Shown piece by piece: positions 49,305 through 59,795 of a stretch of DNA of 64,000 nucleotides. Made by a program: the position numbers and the translations under genes. Source of the DNA: Drosophila persimilis (lineage: Eukaryota > Arthropoda > Insecta > Diptera > Drosophilidae); the NCBI RefSeq assembly GCF_003286085.1, contig NW_020825298.1, positions 14,074,001 to 14,138,000 on the forward strand, written 5' to 3'. Every line of letters begins with the position of its first letter. Within the stretch, counting starts at the first letter, position 1. The notes under the pieces are model-generated. The model saw only the letters and a program-made list of their open reading frames with translations. It was not told the origin of the DNA and did no database searches.

Positions 49305-51837
49305 TGTGGAGAAGTGTGCATCCAATTCGTTTGTGGAAACAGAGTCCATTCGAAGCAAAGTGTACCTATACAGGATTTACAAAGATAATTTACTTTATAA
49401 TATTCAGGCGTATAACAATTTAAAGGACGTTGAAGGGGCATTCATTGATGCTAATTGTAAAAACTTAATTAATTTTATGTTTACAAATATTCTATTTTTT
49501 ATTTTTAAAATTTTTAATATTTATTATAAATTATTTAATGTTTAAATTTGGTTTCTAAGATGATTTTTTAACCAAATGGAAAAGTTGAGCTAAAAAAAAC
49601 AAACAACCCAAGGCTGTTATATGATTTTATATTTTATTTATACAAAAAATATAATTTTAAACGAATTTTGTATACATAAAATACACACATGGAAAACGGA
49701 GTTGCAATATAATTTATACAACAGAAATTTAGTTATTACAAATATTTATTATACACCGAAAAAAATACGAAGAAAAATACGATAATAAATGTTGCTTATG
49801 GACAATTTTTCCTAGTAAAGTAAACGTTCTATAAATATTGTGAGAGACGCACAAGAAAGAGAGAGTCTATTAATGTTACCAGAGAGCTATACGTAGTATT
49901 CCCCCGACAGCAGTTAAAGAATATCCAGATCCAAGAATAATCAAAAGACAGAAACCACGATGCACCGCCAGTTATATCAATTACAAAAGAGAGACAGAAC
50001 TTTAGACACACTTTTTGCTAGCCGAAAGTCATGAGAAATCAGAAGAAGGATCATCGAGGAATCCTTGGAACACGTTTTAGAACACAACACACAAACCTCA
50101 CGACACGTAAAAGAAAAACCAACTTAAATATATCGTATATTCTATGGAAAGCAAGTAGATTTTTCTTTTAAAATAAAATACGAAAAGAGAATTACTTCTA
50201 AAAAAAAATAAAAAAATAAAAAGCAATCTATAAAAATGATGTATGAAATGGAAACATAATTCTAAAAAAGCAATACGACAAAATTGCACTTTAAACAAAA
50301 GTAAAGGTTTAATTTTAGTAAAAAACCGAAAGAAAACAAAGATTATAAAATAAGAATAAATCGTAACATTCGCGTCATGAATTTTCTACATTTCCACTTT
50401 TTCTTTTCCAAGCTTCAGATCTCAAAAGTATCGATTTCCATACTCTTGAATTTTCTTATGACTGCAAATCTTTAAACGAACAAAAATAATGTAAATACGA
50501 AAGACAAATAATACAGAAAAATAATTCCATACAAATTAGAAACAAAAATACCATACAAATTAGTGAGAAAAAATTAGTTAAATAAATTAGTAGTGGAGGT
50601 AGAAAGAGAAAAAAAAAAGAAAAACACAAAACAGAAGCAGACAAAATTCGGTATTTTGTAGAGGATCTACATGTTGCATTGATAATAATTTACAAATATT
50701 ACGAGTATATATGTAAATGTGAATGTATTTCAATTATATCGAATATACCTCCCCCTCCCCCTTCAAACCACTTCTACGAATCCTTCCTCTGTTGAAACGA
50801 ATACCCGCTAAAAACTAACCAAAGACTTGAATCATCAGAACGTACAGAACGAAACTCTACCAAACAAAAATCACATCTCAAACTGAAAACTATTGCATCT
50901 AAAAGACTTCAAAATGTTACATTTCAAAGAACACAAAGAGACAAAGAAATATTATATGAAAACAGCATCAATACGAAACAACAAAAGAACCTGTATTAAT
51001 TAATAAAATATTACAAAATACCAAAAAAAGATAATTATATAAAAGTATATATATATTAATTGTTAGTTTGTGAGATACGCAGATAAATAAACATCTACGA
51101 AATATGCGAAAATGGACAAAAATACAAATTAATAAAATGAAAAATGTTAACAAAGCTTGGAGAGTTTTTTAATGGGTATAGAAAGGCTATAATTTACAGA
51201 TGGTGTATTATAATTGGGCAGAAAACAAAACCTAATAAAGAGTATGAGCTTCTCGTCGTGCGGAAGAATACACTTTATCTATGCACTTTTATATTTTATT
51301 AATTTATTTTTTATCAATTACTCTGCATTATAAAACTGTGAGTAGTCCCTGCTTTTCTGGACTATTTTAGAAGTTTTTCGAATCGAACCTAGTCGTTTTC
51401 AGATCTATTTATCTTAATTTTAAGTAATTTTTTATTTAAAAAAACTAAATTTAATATTAATACGTAAAAGGAATCAAAGAAGAGTCTCATTGCATTGAAA
51501 CGATTTAAATGGCTAAAAGTTTTCAAGTTTCAAGTTCCCAGGCCCTGTTTTTAGTGAAAAAAGCGAGAGTTCATACGAAATCCTTCAATAAACTTTTTTC
51601 AAATTATTATTATCAAGTCTATAAACATTCGTATGCATGGATATGGTTTTCTTTTTGTGTTTACAGGGTTGAAACGTGTAGTTCAAATTTGAAACGCCGC
51701 TGTTTTGCCAGTCGCCTCGCTCTTGCGCCTCGACGGAGTATTTATAGATGTGTGATTTAAATATTTCATTAGTCCTTTGAAAACTGCCCCGCTTGCAGGC
51801 TGCAGGGTGAGCAGCTCATGTGGTGGATACGAGAGGA
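49305..51837. other. bchs 3' UTR and convergent spacer, strongly A-rich
   Basis: After the bchs stop the plus strand becomes markedly A-rich and T-poor from about 49800 to 51150, with many AATAAA-like sites (for example 49784 and 51234-51239). The strand asymmetry fits a long, transcribed 3' UTR. No coding sequence is evident. The next gene is convergent and ends at 51838. Confidence 0.45.
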
Positions 51838-52209
51838 TCAGCTGGTCCACGCTGGTCTACCTGATCTTCCCGAGCCACCGCGTCTGCCGGGAAAGCATTT
51901 GCCTCCGTAACAGTAGCCACCGTATTGACTTCCTGCCGCCATGCGCTGGCACCTGCCGGAAGAGCAGCTTCCGTTTGAGCAGCTTCCAATAGAGCAGCTT
52001 CCGTTGGAGCAGTTTCCGTTGGTGCAGCTTCCAATAGAGCAGCTTCCGTTGGAGCAGCTTCCGTTGGTGCAGCTTCCAATAGAGCAGCTTCCGTTGGTGC
52101 AGCTTCCGTTATTGCAATTCCCAGAGGAGCAGTAACCGTAGCCGTTCCCCTTCATTGTCATCTGAGAATAGACGTTGCCATAACCGTTGCCACTGTAGTA
52201 TCCTTCCAT
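51838..52209 (-). CDS. Cys-Gly-Ser repeat protein of the Mst (sperm-tail) type
   Basis: A 123-aa protein whose centre is twelve successive five-residue units of the form C-x-x-G-x (CSSGN, CNNGS, CTNGS, CSIGS and so on), coded by a 15-bp minisatellite. The N-terminus is Gly/Tyr-rich (MEGYYSGNGYGNVYS) with no signal peptide, and the C-terminus is basic (GRRGGSGRSGR). Regularly spaced Cys-Gly units in a small non-secreted protein recall the Mst84D/Mst87F/Mst98C proteins of Drosophila spermatids, which build the sperm tail and are translationally stored. A 57-bp intron in the 5' UTR (52286-52230, donor GTGAGT, acceptor CGTAG) is likely. A CCGAAATTT motif upstream partly resembles the translational control element of those mRNAs. 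Male germline expression is inferred, not shown. Confidence 0.65.
   Translation of the reverse strand: MEGYYSGNGYGNVYSQMTMKGNGYGYCSSGNCNNGSCTNGSCSIGSCTNGSCSNGSCSIGSCTNGNCSNGSCSIGSCSNGSCSSGRCQRMAAGSQYGGYCYGGKCFPGRRGGSGRSGRPAWTS
51953..52130 (-). repeat. 15-bp coding minisatellite of the Cys-Gly repeat protein
   Basis: About eleven to twelve imperfect copies of a 15-bp unit (plus strand GAGCAGCTTCCGTTG and variants), with a weaker 45-bp higher-order pattern seen as the recurrence of the CSIGS unit. Confidence 0.9.
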
Positions 52210-54152
52210 GGCTATTTGTTGGTTCTATTCTACGAAAATCAAACCTTTTCAACATTTAATTTTTTTTCCAAAATATTATTACTCACTTAAAAATATTTCA
52301 GATTTTCTCGGCAAAACGGACAAAACAGCGTGTTAAATTTGGAAACTACAACAAATTTCGGAACACTTCCTTCACAGAGATGTTTTCAGGTGAACGTCTA
52401 GACAGAGAATGAGCTCCGAGCTACCCAAACATTTCCCAAACAGCCTTGACGGCAAGGAAATTCAAAAGTCATGGCCTCGTTGTTTCGGTAAATGTGTGTG
52501 TTTCGAACCAAAAATTCGAACGAAGCACAGGGCATGCGTGAAAATTGTCGAAAAGTGGTGAGTTTTCTGTATAAAAGTAGGCGTGGCCTGGCACTCGAGA
52601 GCGAATGCGACGGAGAGATCTGTTGAGGCGGGGGCATAGAAAAAATCCGACTTCTTGATGCCACAAATTTGCCAAACGGGGAAGTAAGGGGGAGATCAGA
52701 GCCATGTGTGTGTGGCCCCAAAGAGAGGTGGGAGGGGAAGCTGGTTTCTGGGTGATTTACCACCAAACGCCCGCCGTTGACGTCGACTTCGTCGCTGTGC
52801 CTGTGCCTGTGCCAGTAAATGACTTTGCATTCTGACTGGTTAAATATAACCGCAGGACTGTATTACACGGGGAGGATCAGGATCAGAGGGCAGTGAGTGG
52901 GTGGGGCCATTATATAACCACGGCAACCAACCCAACCCCTTGTCTGTGATGGTATCGTGTAATGGCCAAGAGTTTGAGCCGCAAAATCCCCATTGCCATA
53001 AGCCCGAATTACAAGACTCCACCCTTCAAGACGTCCCCAGAGATCTCTCTTTCATTCTGTATCTGTATCTGAGTGCCTCTTCTTGTATCTGTGCGTGCGT
53101 GTGTCTGTGTGCACCTCCTCCCCCGTCAGTATTCAGAATGTCGCAAAAGTCATTTCAATTTAGAGATGGAGAGTCAGTAAATCAACCCCTATAAACATGC
53201 CAACGACACCAGCAACAGCAACCCACCAGATACGAATTCAACGACCCACAGACCGCCCAGCCAGTCGCTTGTCGAGGAAACGCCATTGCGAAAATGCCGC
53301 TAACACTCACACACACACACAAACAGATATAGGATACACCTACATCTACTTATAGCTTATACTCCCACACATGTGCATATATGTATATTGTTATATATCC
53401 ATGCCCCAACACACACACACATATGCCATGCCATATCCATTGGGAAAATGCCATGTAGACTGCTCTACGCGGAAGCCTTTGGGTCCTTGGGCTGCTTGAA
53501 AGACCTACAATTTTCACTTACTTATAGGAATTATTATCTTTTTAGAAAGGGGGAATGACCGTTTGAAAGAATTTATTTACTTTTTATACCAATCATTTTC
53601 CCATTCCCACTAATTTGAAGTCTGTTTTCTTACGTTTTTAACAATCTGCTATATACTTCCGGTATGTATTTATAAGGAGGAGGAATGCTGAAGGTGTACC
53701 CACATTAAATCGCTTCAGATTTTCCATGATTCCCTTTCGACCTTGTAAAAACTTATTATTAGATTTTCCTATTTTTAAGAAAAGAAAAGCATATGTATAT
53801 TCGCGTATTCTAATATTTTTCGGTAGTTCTTTATCCTTTTATCCAGTATCATTCCACATGTGTGGTATTTTTCTGGTATTTTCTAGTATTTTATGATGTT
53901 TCCTATGTCCTTTAGGTATTTTCTAGTATTTTCGAATAGATATTCTCCTACATATAGATATATATGTACTTATATGTAGATATGCGTAGATAATCGCGTT
54001 TCCTTTATACATTAAATTAATATTCCACTGAGTAGTAAGGACCCACTCATCGACTTATATCGCTTTGTCGCACCCCTTTGCAAATCGTACACCCAAATGA
54101 CTTGAACGGTTTAATGGACCCTAAACTGTAGCGCTCTTTTTTGCACAGCCAA

Positions 54153-54443
54153 AGAGAGAGAGAGAGAGAGAGATCCTGACTTTAGAACTAATAATCCGAC
54201 AGCCTACAAGCAGCGCAGGAGGATGATGGCAGGACCAGCAGAAGGCAGAAGCAGAAGCAGAGAAAAAAAAAACGAATAAAAATCGAGCGAAAGCCAAGGG
54301 GGAACACCCTGACTCCAGGAGGAGGATATGCTATGGTATGGTATTTGCCGAGCACAGAATGGCAAGAAGGCGCAAAAGCACAGAGTGCGAGAGAGAGAAG
54401 GCAATGGCTGTCAGAGAGAAAGTGAGAGAGAGAGAGAGAGAGA
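54153..54443. repeat. Paired GA microsatellites upstream of dsf
   Basis: Two GA runs of about 20 bp each, at 54153-54173 and 54424-54443. GAGAG is the core site of GAGA factor, so these could be promoter-proximal regulatory sites, although they could equally be neutral repeats. Confidence 0.6.
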
Positions 54444-54795
54444 TAGCAGAAAACACGACGTCCCAACGATGGGGTTCGTTCCATGGCTAGCTTTTCGTCA
54501 TTCTTGACATTTTGTGGTGAATTGTCGAAAGCCACAGGATACGATGCGACAGTGTGCGTGGGCCAGGATATTTCCTGTGACTCGTCTGTGTGTGCGTGTC
54601 TGTGTGTGTGCGGGTGGGTGGGGATGGTGAAAAAAACAAAAATGGTGGACGGCCAGGAAGCCGGTCCTCATTTGCTGTAATCGCATCAGGGGCCCAGGGG
54701 ACACAGCAAAAAAGGGCGTTTTCCGGTTGGTTGCCCGAACACAGTCCTCCCTCCTCCTGCTCCCACGCCCCTCTTTCTCTCCCAGGATCTTCGTG

Positions 54796-54800
<5 letters not shown>

Positions 54801-54826
<26 letters not shown>
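54801..54826. repeat. (GT)13 microsatellite
   Basis: Uninterrupted GT run about 800 bp upstream of the dsf start codon. Confidence 0.95.
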
Positions 54827-55621
54827 CCTGCGTCCAGTCGATGGGGTGGTTGGGTGGGTGGCTTCTCTGCTCGCCCACTCGCAAGGGATGAAATGTAACA
54901 TTTTGTAGCTTTTCGTAAATTTTCGACTTTCGTTTGGTTCTTCTTTTTTTTCGCCTCCCTTCCATTTGGGTTCTGTTTTTCCTCTGCGCTTTCCGTTTGC
55001 CGCTCGCTTTTCCTTTGTTTTTCTCCGTTTGCAACGCGTTTTGTGGCAGCAAACGAGCGGGGGTGGGTGGCACTGCCTTTGGCTTTGCCTCCTGCCCTCC
55101 TTGTCAAATTGACTGCAAAAAAGGACCGACCTCTCCTTTGGCAGCTTCACTTTCGTAATTGGCGGTTCTGGTCGCCGCCGCCGCCGCTGCTGCTGGGCTC
55201 TGCCACATGCCACTGCCTCATCCGTGTGCCTCATTCACAGTTGGTCCGTCAGACCAGGCGATCCGCAATCCGCATCCGCGTTTCCAAAGCACGACCGAAG
55301 AGCAGGACCCCAAAAAACATCGAATCGCGTCGGCAATAGGAGAAAATAGATTTCAAAAATTTTAGCAAAAAGTTAGGAAAATTCTACGGCGAAAATTCTC
55401 GTGTGAAGAAGTGAACTCATACGTCAAGAATTTGTAGGAAAATTCTGTGTGCGAAAAAGTGGCACGGTGCTCTAAGTGCTCTAATCAAAGATTAATAGTA
55501 CCCACAAATCAGACAAGAATTTGTTAATAATAAATAATCGAAAATAGTGACTGCAACACTGTGGAACATAAATCTAAGCAAGCTGGATACCCTAGGGTTT
55601 AAATATTTCCATCAACGGAAA

Positions 55622-58054
55622 ATGGGAACAGGTAAACGACACTCTCCTTCAGAATTCGTGCCACAAATTGGAAATCTTTCCGTCGGTTTGTACCTTGAAA
55701 ATTCCTTCAAGCGCCGTCGGTTCTCGAAAGCAAAAAGAAATGTGTTTTCGATTTCTTAAATTTGTACACACATATGTATTTCCTTTTTCCCTTTTTTTCA
55801 GTTTTTAAGATTACACAAATTCGACAAGAGTTTCGTAAATGGAAACACGTAAATACAACTATTTTAGTTTATTATTTTTTAAGTTCTTAGACATTTTTTA
55901 GTGAAAATACACTGGTTAAATATTTGCTAATATTATTTCATTTACTTTTATCTTTTGTCTAATTTTTTATTTTATATTTTCAAACTTTTTGTTTACTTTG
56001 CAGAAAAATCTATGCATCGTCACTCGATCTGTCGACAGTTACTCGAATACTGTGTATTATTTACTTATTTTCTTTGACATTTCCATCATATTTTTATTGA
56101 AAGTAGAAGAATTAAGGAATAAACAACTATGTTCTTCAAGTATACGAACGAGGTGAACCAATTTATTTCTACATATGTATATACTGTAAACTATTACTCA
56201 TCACTCAGAAATAAATTGTGCAAAAGTAGATTGTTTCTGTCCACATTATTATAATAGATTGACTTTAAAATGTTTTCCTTCAAGTTTTACAATTGAGAAT
56301 TATTTAAATACAATATCTGATATCAATACAAAATTGTAAGAAGTATACGAAGTTTAAAAGAAAAACTGAAAAATTCTCTCTCTATTCAAAATTTACTTCT
56401 CAAATTCCTCTGCATCCCACATTTTCTATCCATATGGATAAAATCTTTCTATTCCCTGGAGTAAATTTGATTTGTGATTTCCTTTCCCAAAGATTTGTAT
56501 TCCATTATGATATACGGTTTATAACCGACTCTCTTCAAATAAAACTCTCACGCCCAAAATGCAAAACTCTCACGTTCTGCCCACACCAGGAGAACGCGGC
56601 AGGACGCGGCTTGAAACTCTTTTCGGCCTATGAAAACATGGCCGAGATTTCCATACCGGAAAAGCATATTCCATAAGACAAACTAACAAAAAATGAGAGC
56701 AAAGAGCACAATGCGATGATGGCATAAATAAACAGAAATATGTAAAATCAACAATAAAAATATATTTTAAAAAAGAAAACAAGAGGCCGACAAAAGGTTG
56801 ACATCCCGATGCAACCCTCTGGAAAGGACACGGGGACACTCTCCACCCAAAGGACAGGCGTAGACAGGAGGTGTTAACATGCTGCGGACAATTGGCCGAT
56901 GCGCAGGGTGTGAAAATTGGCAACACGCGCCGGCCACAGATCCTGTGAAATCGTGAAATCGTGAAACCCCGAGGCCGCCAAAACCCCCGACCCAGACCCA
57001 ACCACCAAACAAGCGACAATATGTCAAATGTCACAGGACAAAGGACCTCAAACAATGGGCAAAACATCCCGAAGAGCAGCAGCAGGAGCAGGGGAATGAG
57101 GAGGATGGGTGGCAGAGCGTTTTATTTTGACAAGTGCCGAGTGTTGAACTTAATTTGTGAAGCGTGCCACACAGTCAAAGGGCTACATAGCCCCCTGCTC
57201 CTCCCTCCTCCCTCCTCCATTGCTCCTGTTGTGTGTGTTTGAGTGCCATTTTCACTTGCTAATCCGCGGCACAACACACGCGGCTGCAGCCCCACAAAAG
57301 TAGGCAACAGAATCTTTGGTGCGTGACACATGGTATTTGCTTTGGGACACCAAGAAGCAGACAGGACAGGCCAGGACAGACGCCTTTTGGGGAGGCACAG
57401 ACCGGCTTTTGAGGCACAGAGAGATTAGTAGAGAAATAAAAGTTAAATACAGACAGAGAGGGGAAAGGAAATGCCACTTCTTGTATCTTTGATAGAGTAA
57501 ATTTCTTGAATTAAGATGAAAATATTGTAAGTTGAATTTATGTCCATCACGTATTGAAAGAAGGTGCCTCCACCTCATTGTCTCTGCTGCTAGCTCTATC
57601 CCAGTGGGACTAGTACTCGAAAAATACTTCGAAAACCACTATCAGAAGCCGTCTCTTTGGGTATACTCTATATTTAAGCATATCTTTTAAGGGGATTCAA
57701 ACATAGAGGCCACTCAACATTGAAACTCGTCTTTGTTTGTTATCCTTTTCAGCGGGTGATCGCCTATTGGACATACCGTGCAAAGTGTGTGGCGATCGGA
57801 GCTCGGGCAAACACTATGGCATCTATAGCTGCGATGGTAGGTCCTACAGCGTAATAATTCGACTGTAATCCTGTGATAATCCTGTTTTCCAGGCTGCTCG
57901 GGCTTCTTCAAGCGCAGCATCCATCGCAACCGGATTTACACCTGCAAGGCCACTGGTGACCTCAAGGGACGCTGTCCCGTGGACAAGACCCACCGGAATC
58001 AGTGTCGCGCCTGCCGTCTGGCCAAATGCTTTCAATCGGCCATGAACAAGGATG
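55622..58054 (+). CDS. dsf: Dissatisfaction nuclear receptor, first three coding exons (partial)
   Basis: Exon 1 is 55622-55631 (ATG GGA ACA G), exon 2 is 57753-57836, and exon 3 is 57893-58054, all with GT/AG ends. They encode [20 protein letters not shown] and the complete two-zinc-finger DNA-binding domain of the NR2E/tailless class, with P-box [11 protein letters not shown], then [19 protein letters not shown] and [20 protein letters not shown]. The finger sequence distinguishes it from tailless and identifies dsf, which in D. melanogaster controls sexual behaviour and sex-specific neural differentiation. Exon 3 ends at a GTAAGC donor with one base of the next codon. No exon continuing past the NKD motif is visible before the window ends, so the hinge and ligand-binding domain lie beyond 64000. 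Intron 1 is 2.1 kb and intron 3 is more than 5.9 kb and hosts a lectin gene. Confidence 0.93.
55632..57752 (+). other. dsf: dsf intron 1
   Basis: 2.1 kb noncoding, starting GTAAAC and ending CCTTTTCAG. Very AT-rich at 55760-56420 and GC-richer at 56560-57240. No nested gene found. Confidence 0.7.
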
Positions 58055-58557
58055 GTAAGCGACCCCCCCTTTCCCCATCTCTCTGTCCTCTCGTATTTTT
58101 GGCGCCCACAAGTCCTTTGTTTTACTTTCAAAATACACTTAATTATGCAGGAAATTAGCTCCAATTGCTTGTCCTCTCCTCTCAGGCCACATCAAAATTT
58201 TTGGGCATAAATTACACTCAACTCGGAAAACCAGAAAACCCGAAAACCAAAATGCCGCGGGCTTTCCTCCAACGCTTCCTTCTCATTTTGTGGCTATGGA
58301 AATGAATGCCAGCTGGGGCTTTTGCTGTAGTTGTCATTAAGCTGATTATAAATTATGCGAGGTTTTTCCAGAGTGGGCTGGGGGCCACAGCTCCTACTCT
58401 GCGCCCCGTGCCTTGGGGGGGGTGGGAGTTTTTCCAGGAAAAGTCTTATATCTGATTTTTGTAATTGAATTGATTTGTTATTTGGAGAGGAGAAAAGGTA
58501 TTCTTATAAAAATACGCCAATAAAGCGTCCATTTTTGGTATTCGTTTGTATATTTTT

Positions 58558-58740
58558 CTGGTATTTAGTAGATTTGTGACGTGGTTTTCCTTTAAACTAA
58601 ATTAAAACTCACAAAATAATTTAGCTAATTTCTGGAATTGTTTTGGTGTTTCCTTGAAACTCAAATCAAATTCACAAAAATGATTTCAATTACCTGTGGT
58701 GTTTTCTGGTATTTTTCGGTATTTAATCAATTTTGTATTC
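58558..58740. repeat. Two degenerate GGTATTT-type repeat copies left of the lectin gene
   Basis: Copies at about 58558-58621 (GGTATTTAGTAGATTTG, then CCTTTAAACT and AACTCACAAAATAAT) and 58643-58690 (TTCCTTGAAACT then AATTCACAAAAATGATTT), followed by GGTATTTTTCGGTATTTAA. Confidence 0.6.
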
Positions 58741-58847
58741 TTTTTTACTTCTTATAAAAAGAATTTGTTGCCTCCAATTATTACGTTAATTATTTAAATT
58801 ATTTTCGAGTATAAAGATACTTCAAAGTAATGTATTTTTCGCATAAT

Positions 58848-59457
58848 TTACCACACAATAAAGGATGCTGTCTTTGGCTTGGGTGCCTCACAAATATACC
58901 GTAGAGGAAAATCACAGCGCACGTCATTCAATCCAGGTGTCTCGGATCTGTTCTCTTCTTTATAGCCAAGCTCATCACAGTGTTCAATATTTCTATCATT
59001 ATTTGGGTTATTCGCATACCAAATATCTAGGGTTATAGGTTGGCCATTAGCGAACCAGACGTGCTTGCCCTCCGAATGCAGGTCGGTGCCCGAAGTGTAG
59101 TATCTAGCCTGAATGTTCGTATTTATGAGATACTGATTGATTAACTTCCATTTTTCGATGCTATCGAATGAGATCAAGTCCGCGCCCATTCGGCGGCAAG
59201 ATTCATAAGCGTCGTACCAGTTCTTTTCCATCTTTGTCTCTATGTAGTAGTAACCATCACCAATCTTAACGAATGGGGAAGTAGTTACGTTGAGGAATCC
59301 AGGCACTCCTAAAGAAAAATCCAGAGAATTAGATTCCTGGTTAATGAATCCTGATGAACTCACCGTCCATGATATATGGTGTTATTTTATAAGCCCCCGA
59401 CAGGGAAAGCAAGCCAAAGCTGGCGAAGGCTAGGAATCCAGTGTATCTCAGAAACAT
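58848..59457 (-). CDS. Secreted C-type lectin, single CRD, nested in dsf intron 3
   Basis: Exon 1 is 59457-59364 (donor GTGAGT) and exon 2 is 59308-58848, with a 55-bp intron, encoding 184 aa. The signal peptide is MFLRYTGFLAFASFGLLSLS. The rest is one carbohydrate-recognition domain: FVKIGDGYYYIETKMEKNW, DAYESCRRMGADLISFDSIE, a WFANGQPITLDIWYANNPNN segment, and the C-terminal HCDEL, VRCDFPLRYICE cysteines. The usual galactose/mannose site tripeptide (QPD or EPN) reads NPN here and the WND position reads LND, so calcium-dependent sugar binding may be altered. Drosophila has dozens of such small lectins in immune and reproductive tissues, many fast evolving. The precise ortholog is not recognisable from memory. 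It is antisense within dsf intron 3 and bracketed by related repeats. Confidence 0.9.
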
Positions 59458-59736
59458 TTCGACAAGACTGTGATGATTCCTCTCTTCGGTTGACTCTTTT
59501 ATACCCCAAAACAACCAAGGAGTAAACAATTATGATATTTAATTAAAAGTCATTGCCATTCAGTCGCGTGTAGGTGTTAAGTGTTTGTCTACGCAAAATG
59601 TGTAACCATTATATTTTATTTAAAGAGCACTTACCAGATACCAGGCTTTCTCTGATTTTGCGTTGCAAATTAACAAAATTATTCGCAGTTCCTTTGGTTG
59701 GGATTTCTAGTATATCTGTATATCTGGTATTTATTT

Positions 59737-59795
59737 GGTATTTAGTATATCTTTACCTTTAACTTTACATGAAATTCACAAAGTAATAAGGAACA
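59737..59795. repeat. Third copy of the GGTATTT-type repeat, right of the lectin gene
   Basis: GGTATTTAGTATATC, then CCTTTAACTTTACATG, then AAATTCACAAAGTAAT, in the same order and orientation as the copies at 58558-58690, with a short internal deletion. Confidence 0.55.

Larger units (their letters stand above)
52210..55621. other. 3.4 kb upstream region of dsf with GA and GT runs
   Basis: No gene apart from the 5' end of the Cys-Gly repeat gene. It holds GA runs at 54153-54173 and 54424-54443 (possible GAGA-factor sites), a (GT)13 run at 54801-54826, and a GTATTTTCTAGTATTTT repeat zone at about 53860-53940. Sequence after about 55100 is GC-richer and probably includes the dsf promoter and 5' UTR. 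A TCATTC initiator is present at 55231, but no convincing TATA or DPE goes with it. Confidence 0.45.

Noticed and set aside
54487-55234. Long minus-strand open frames upstream of dsf
   Set aside because: They run through the GT microsatellite (TH repeats) and basic low-complexity sequence, and probably oppose the dsf leader.
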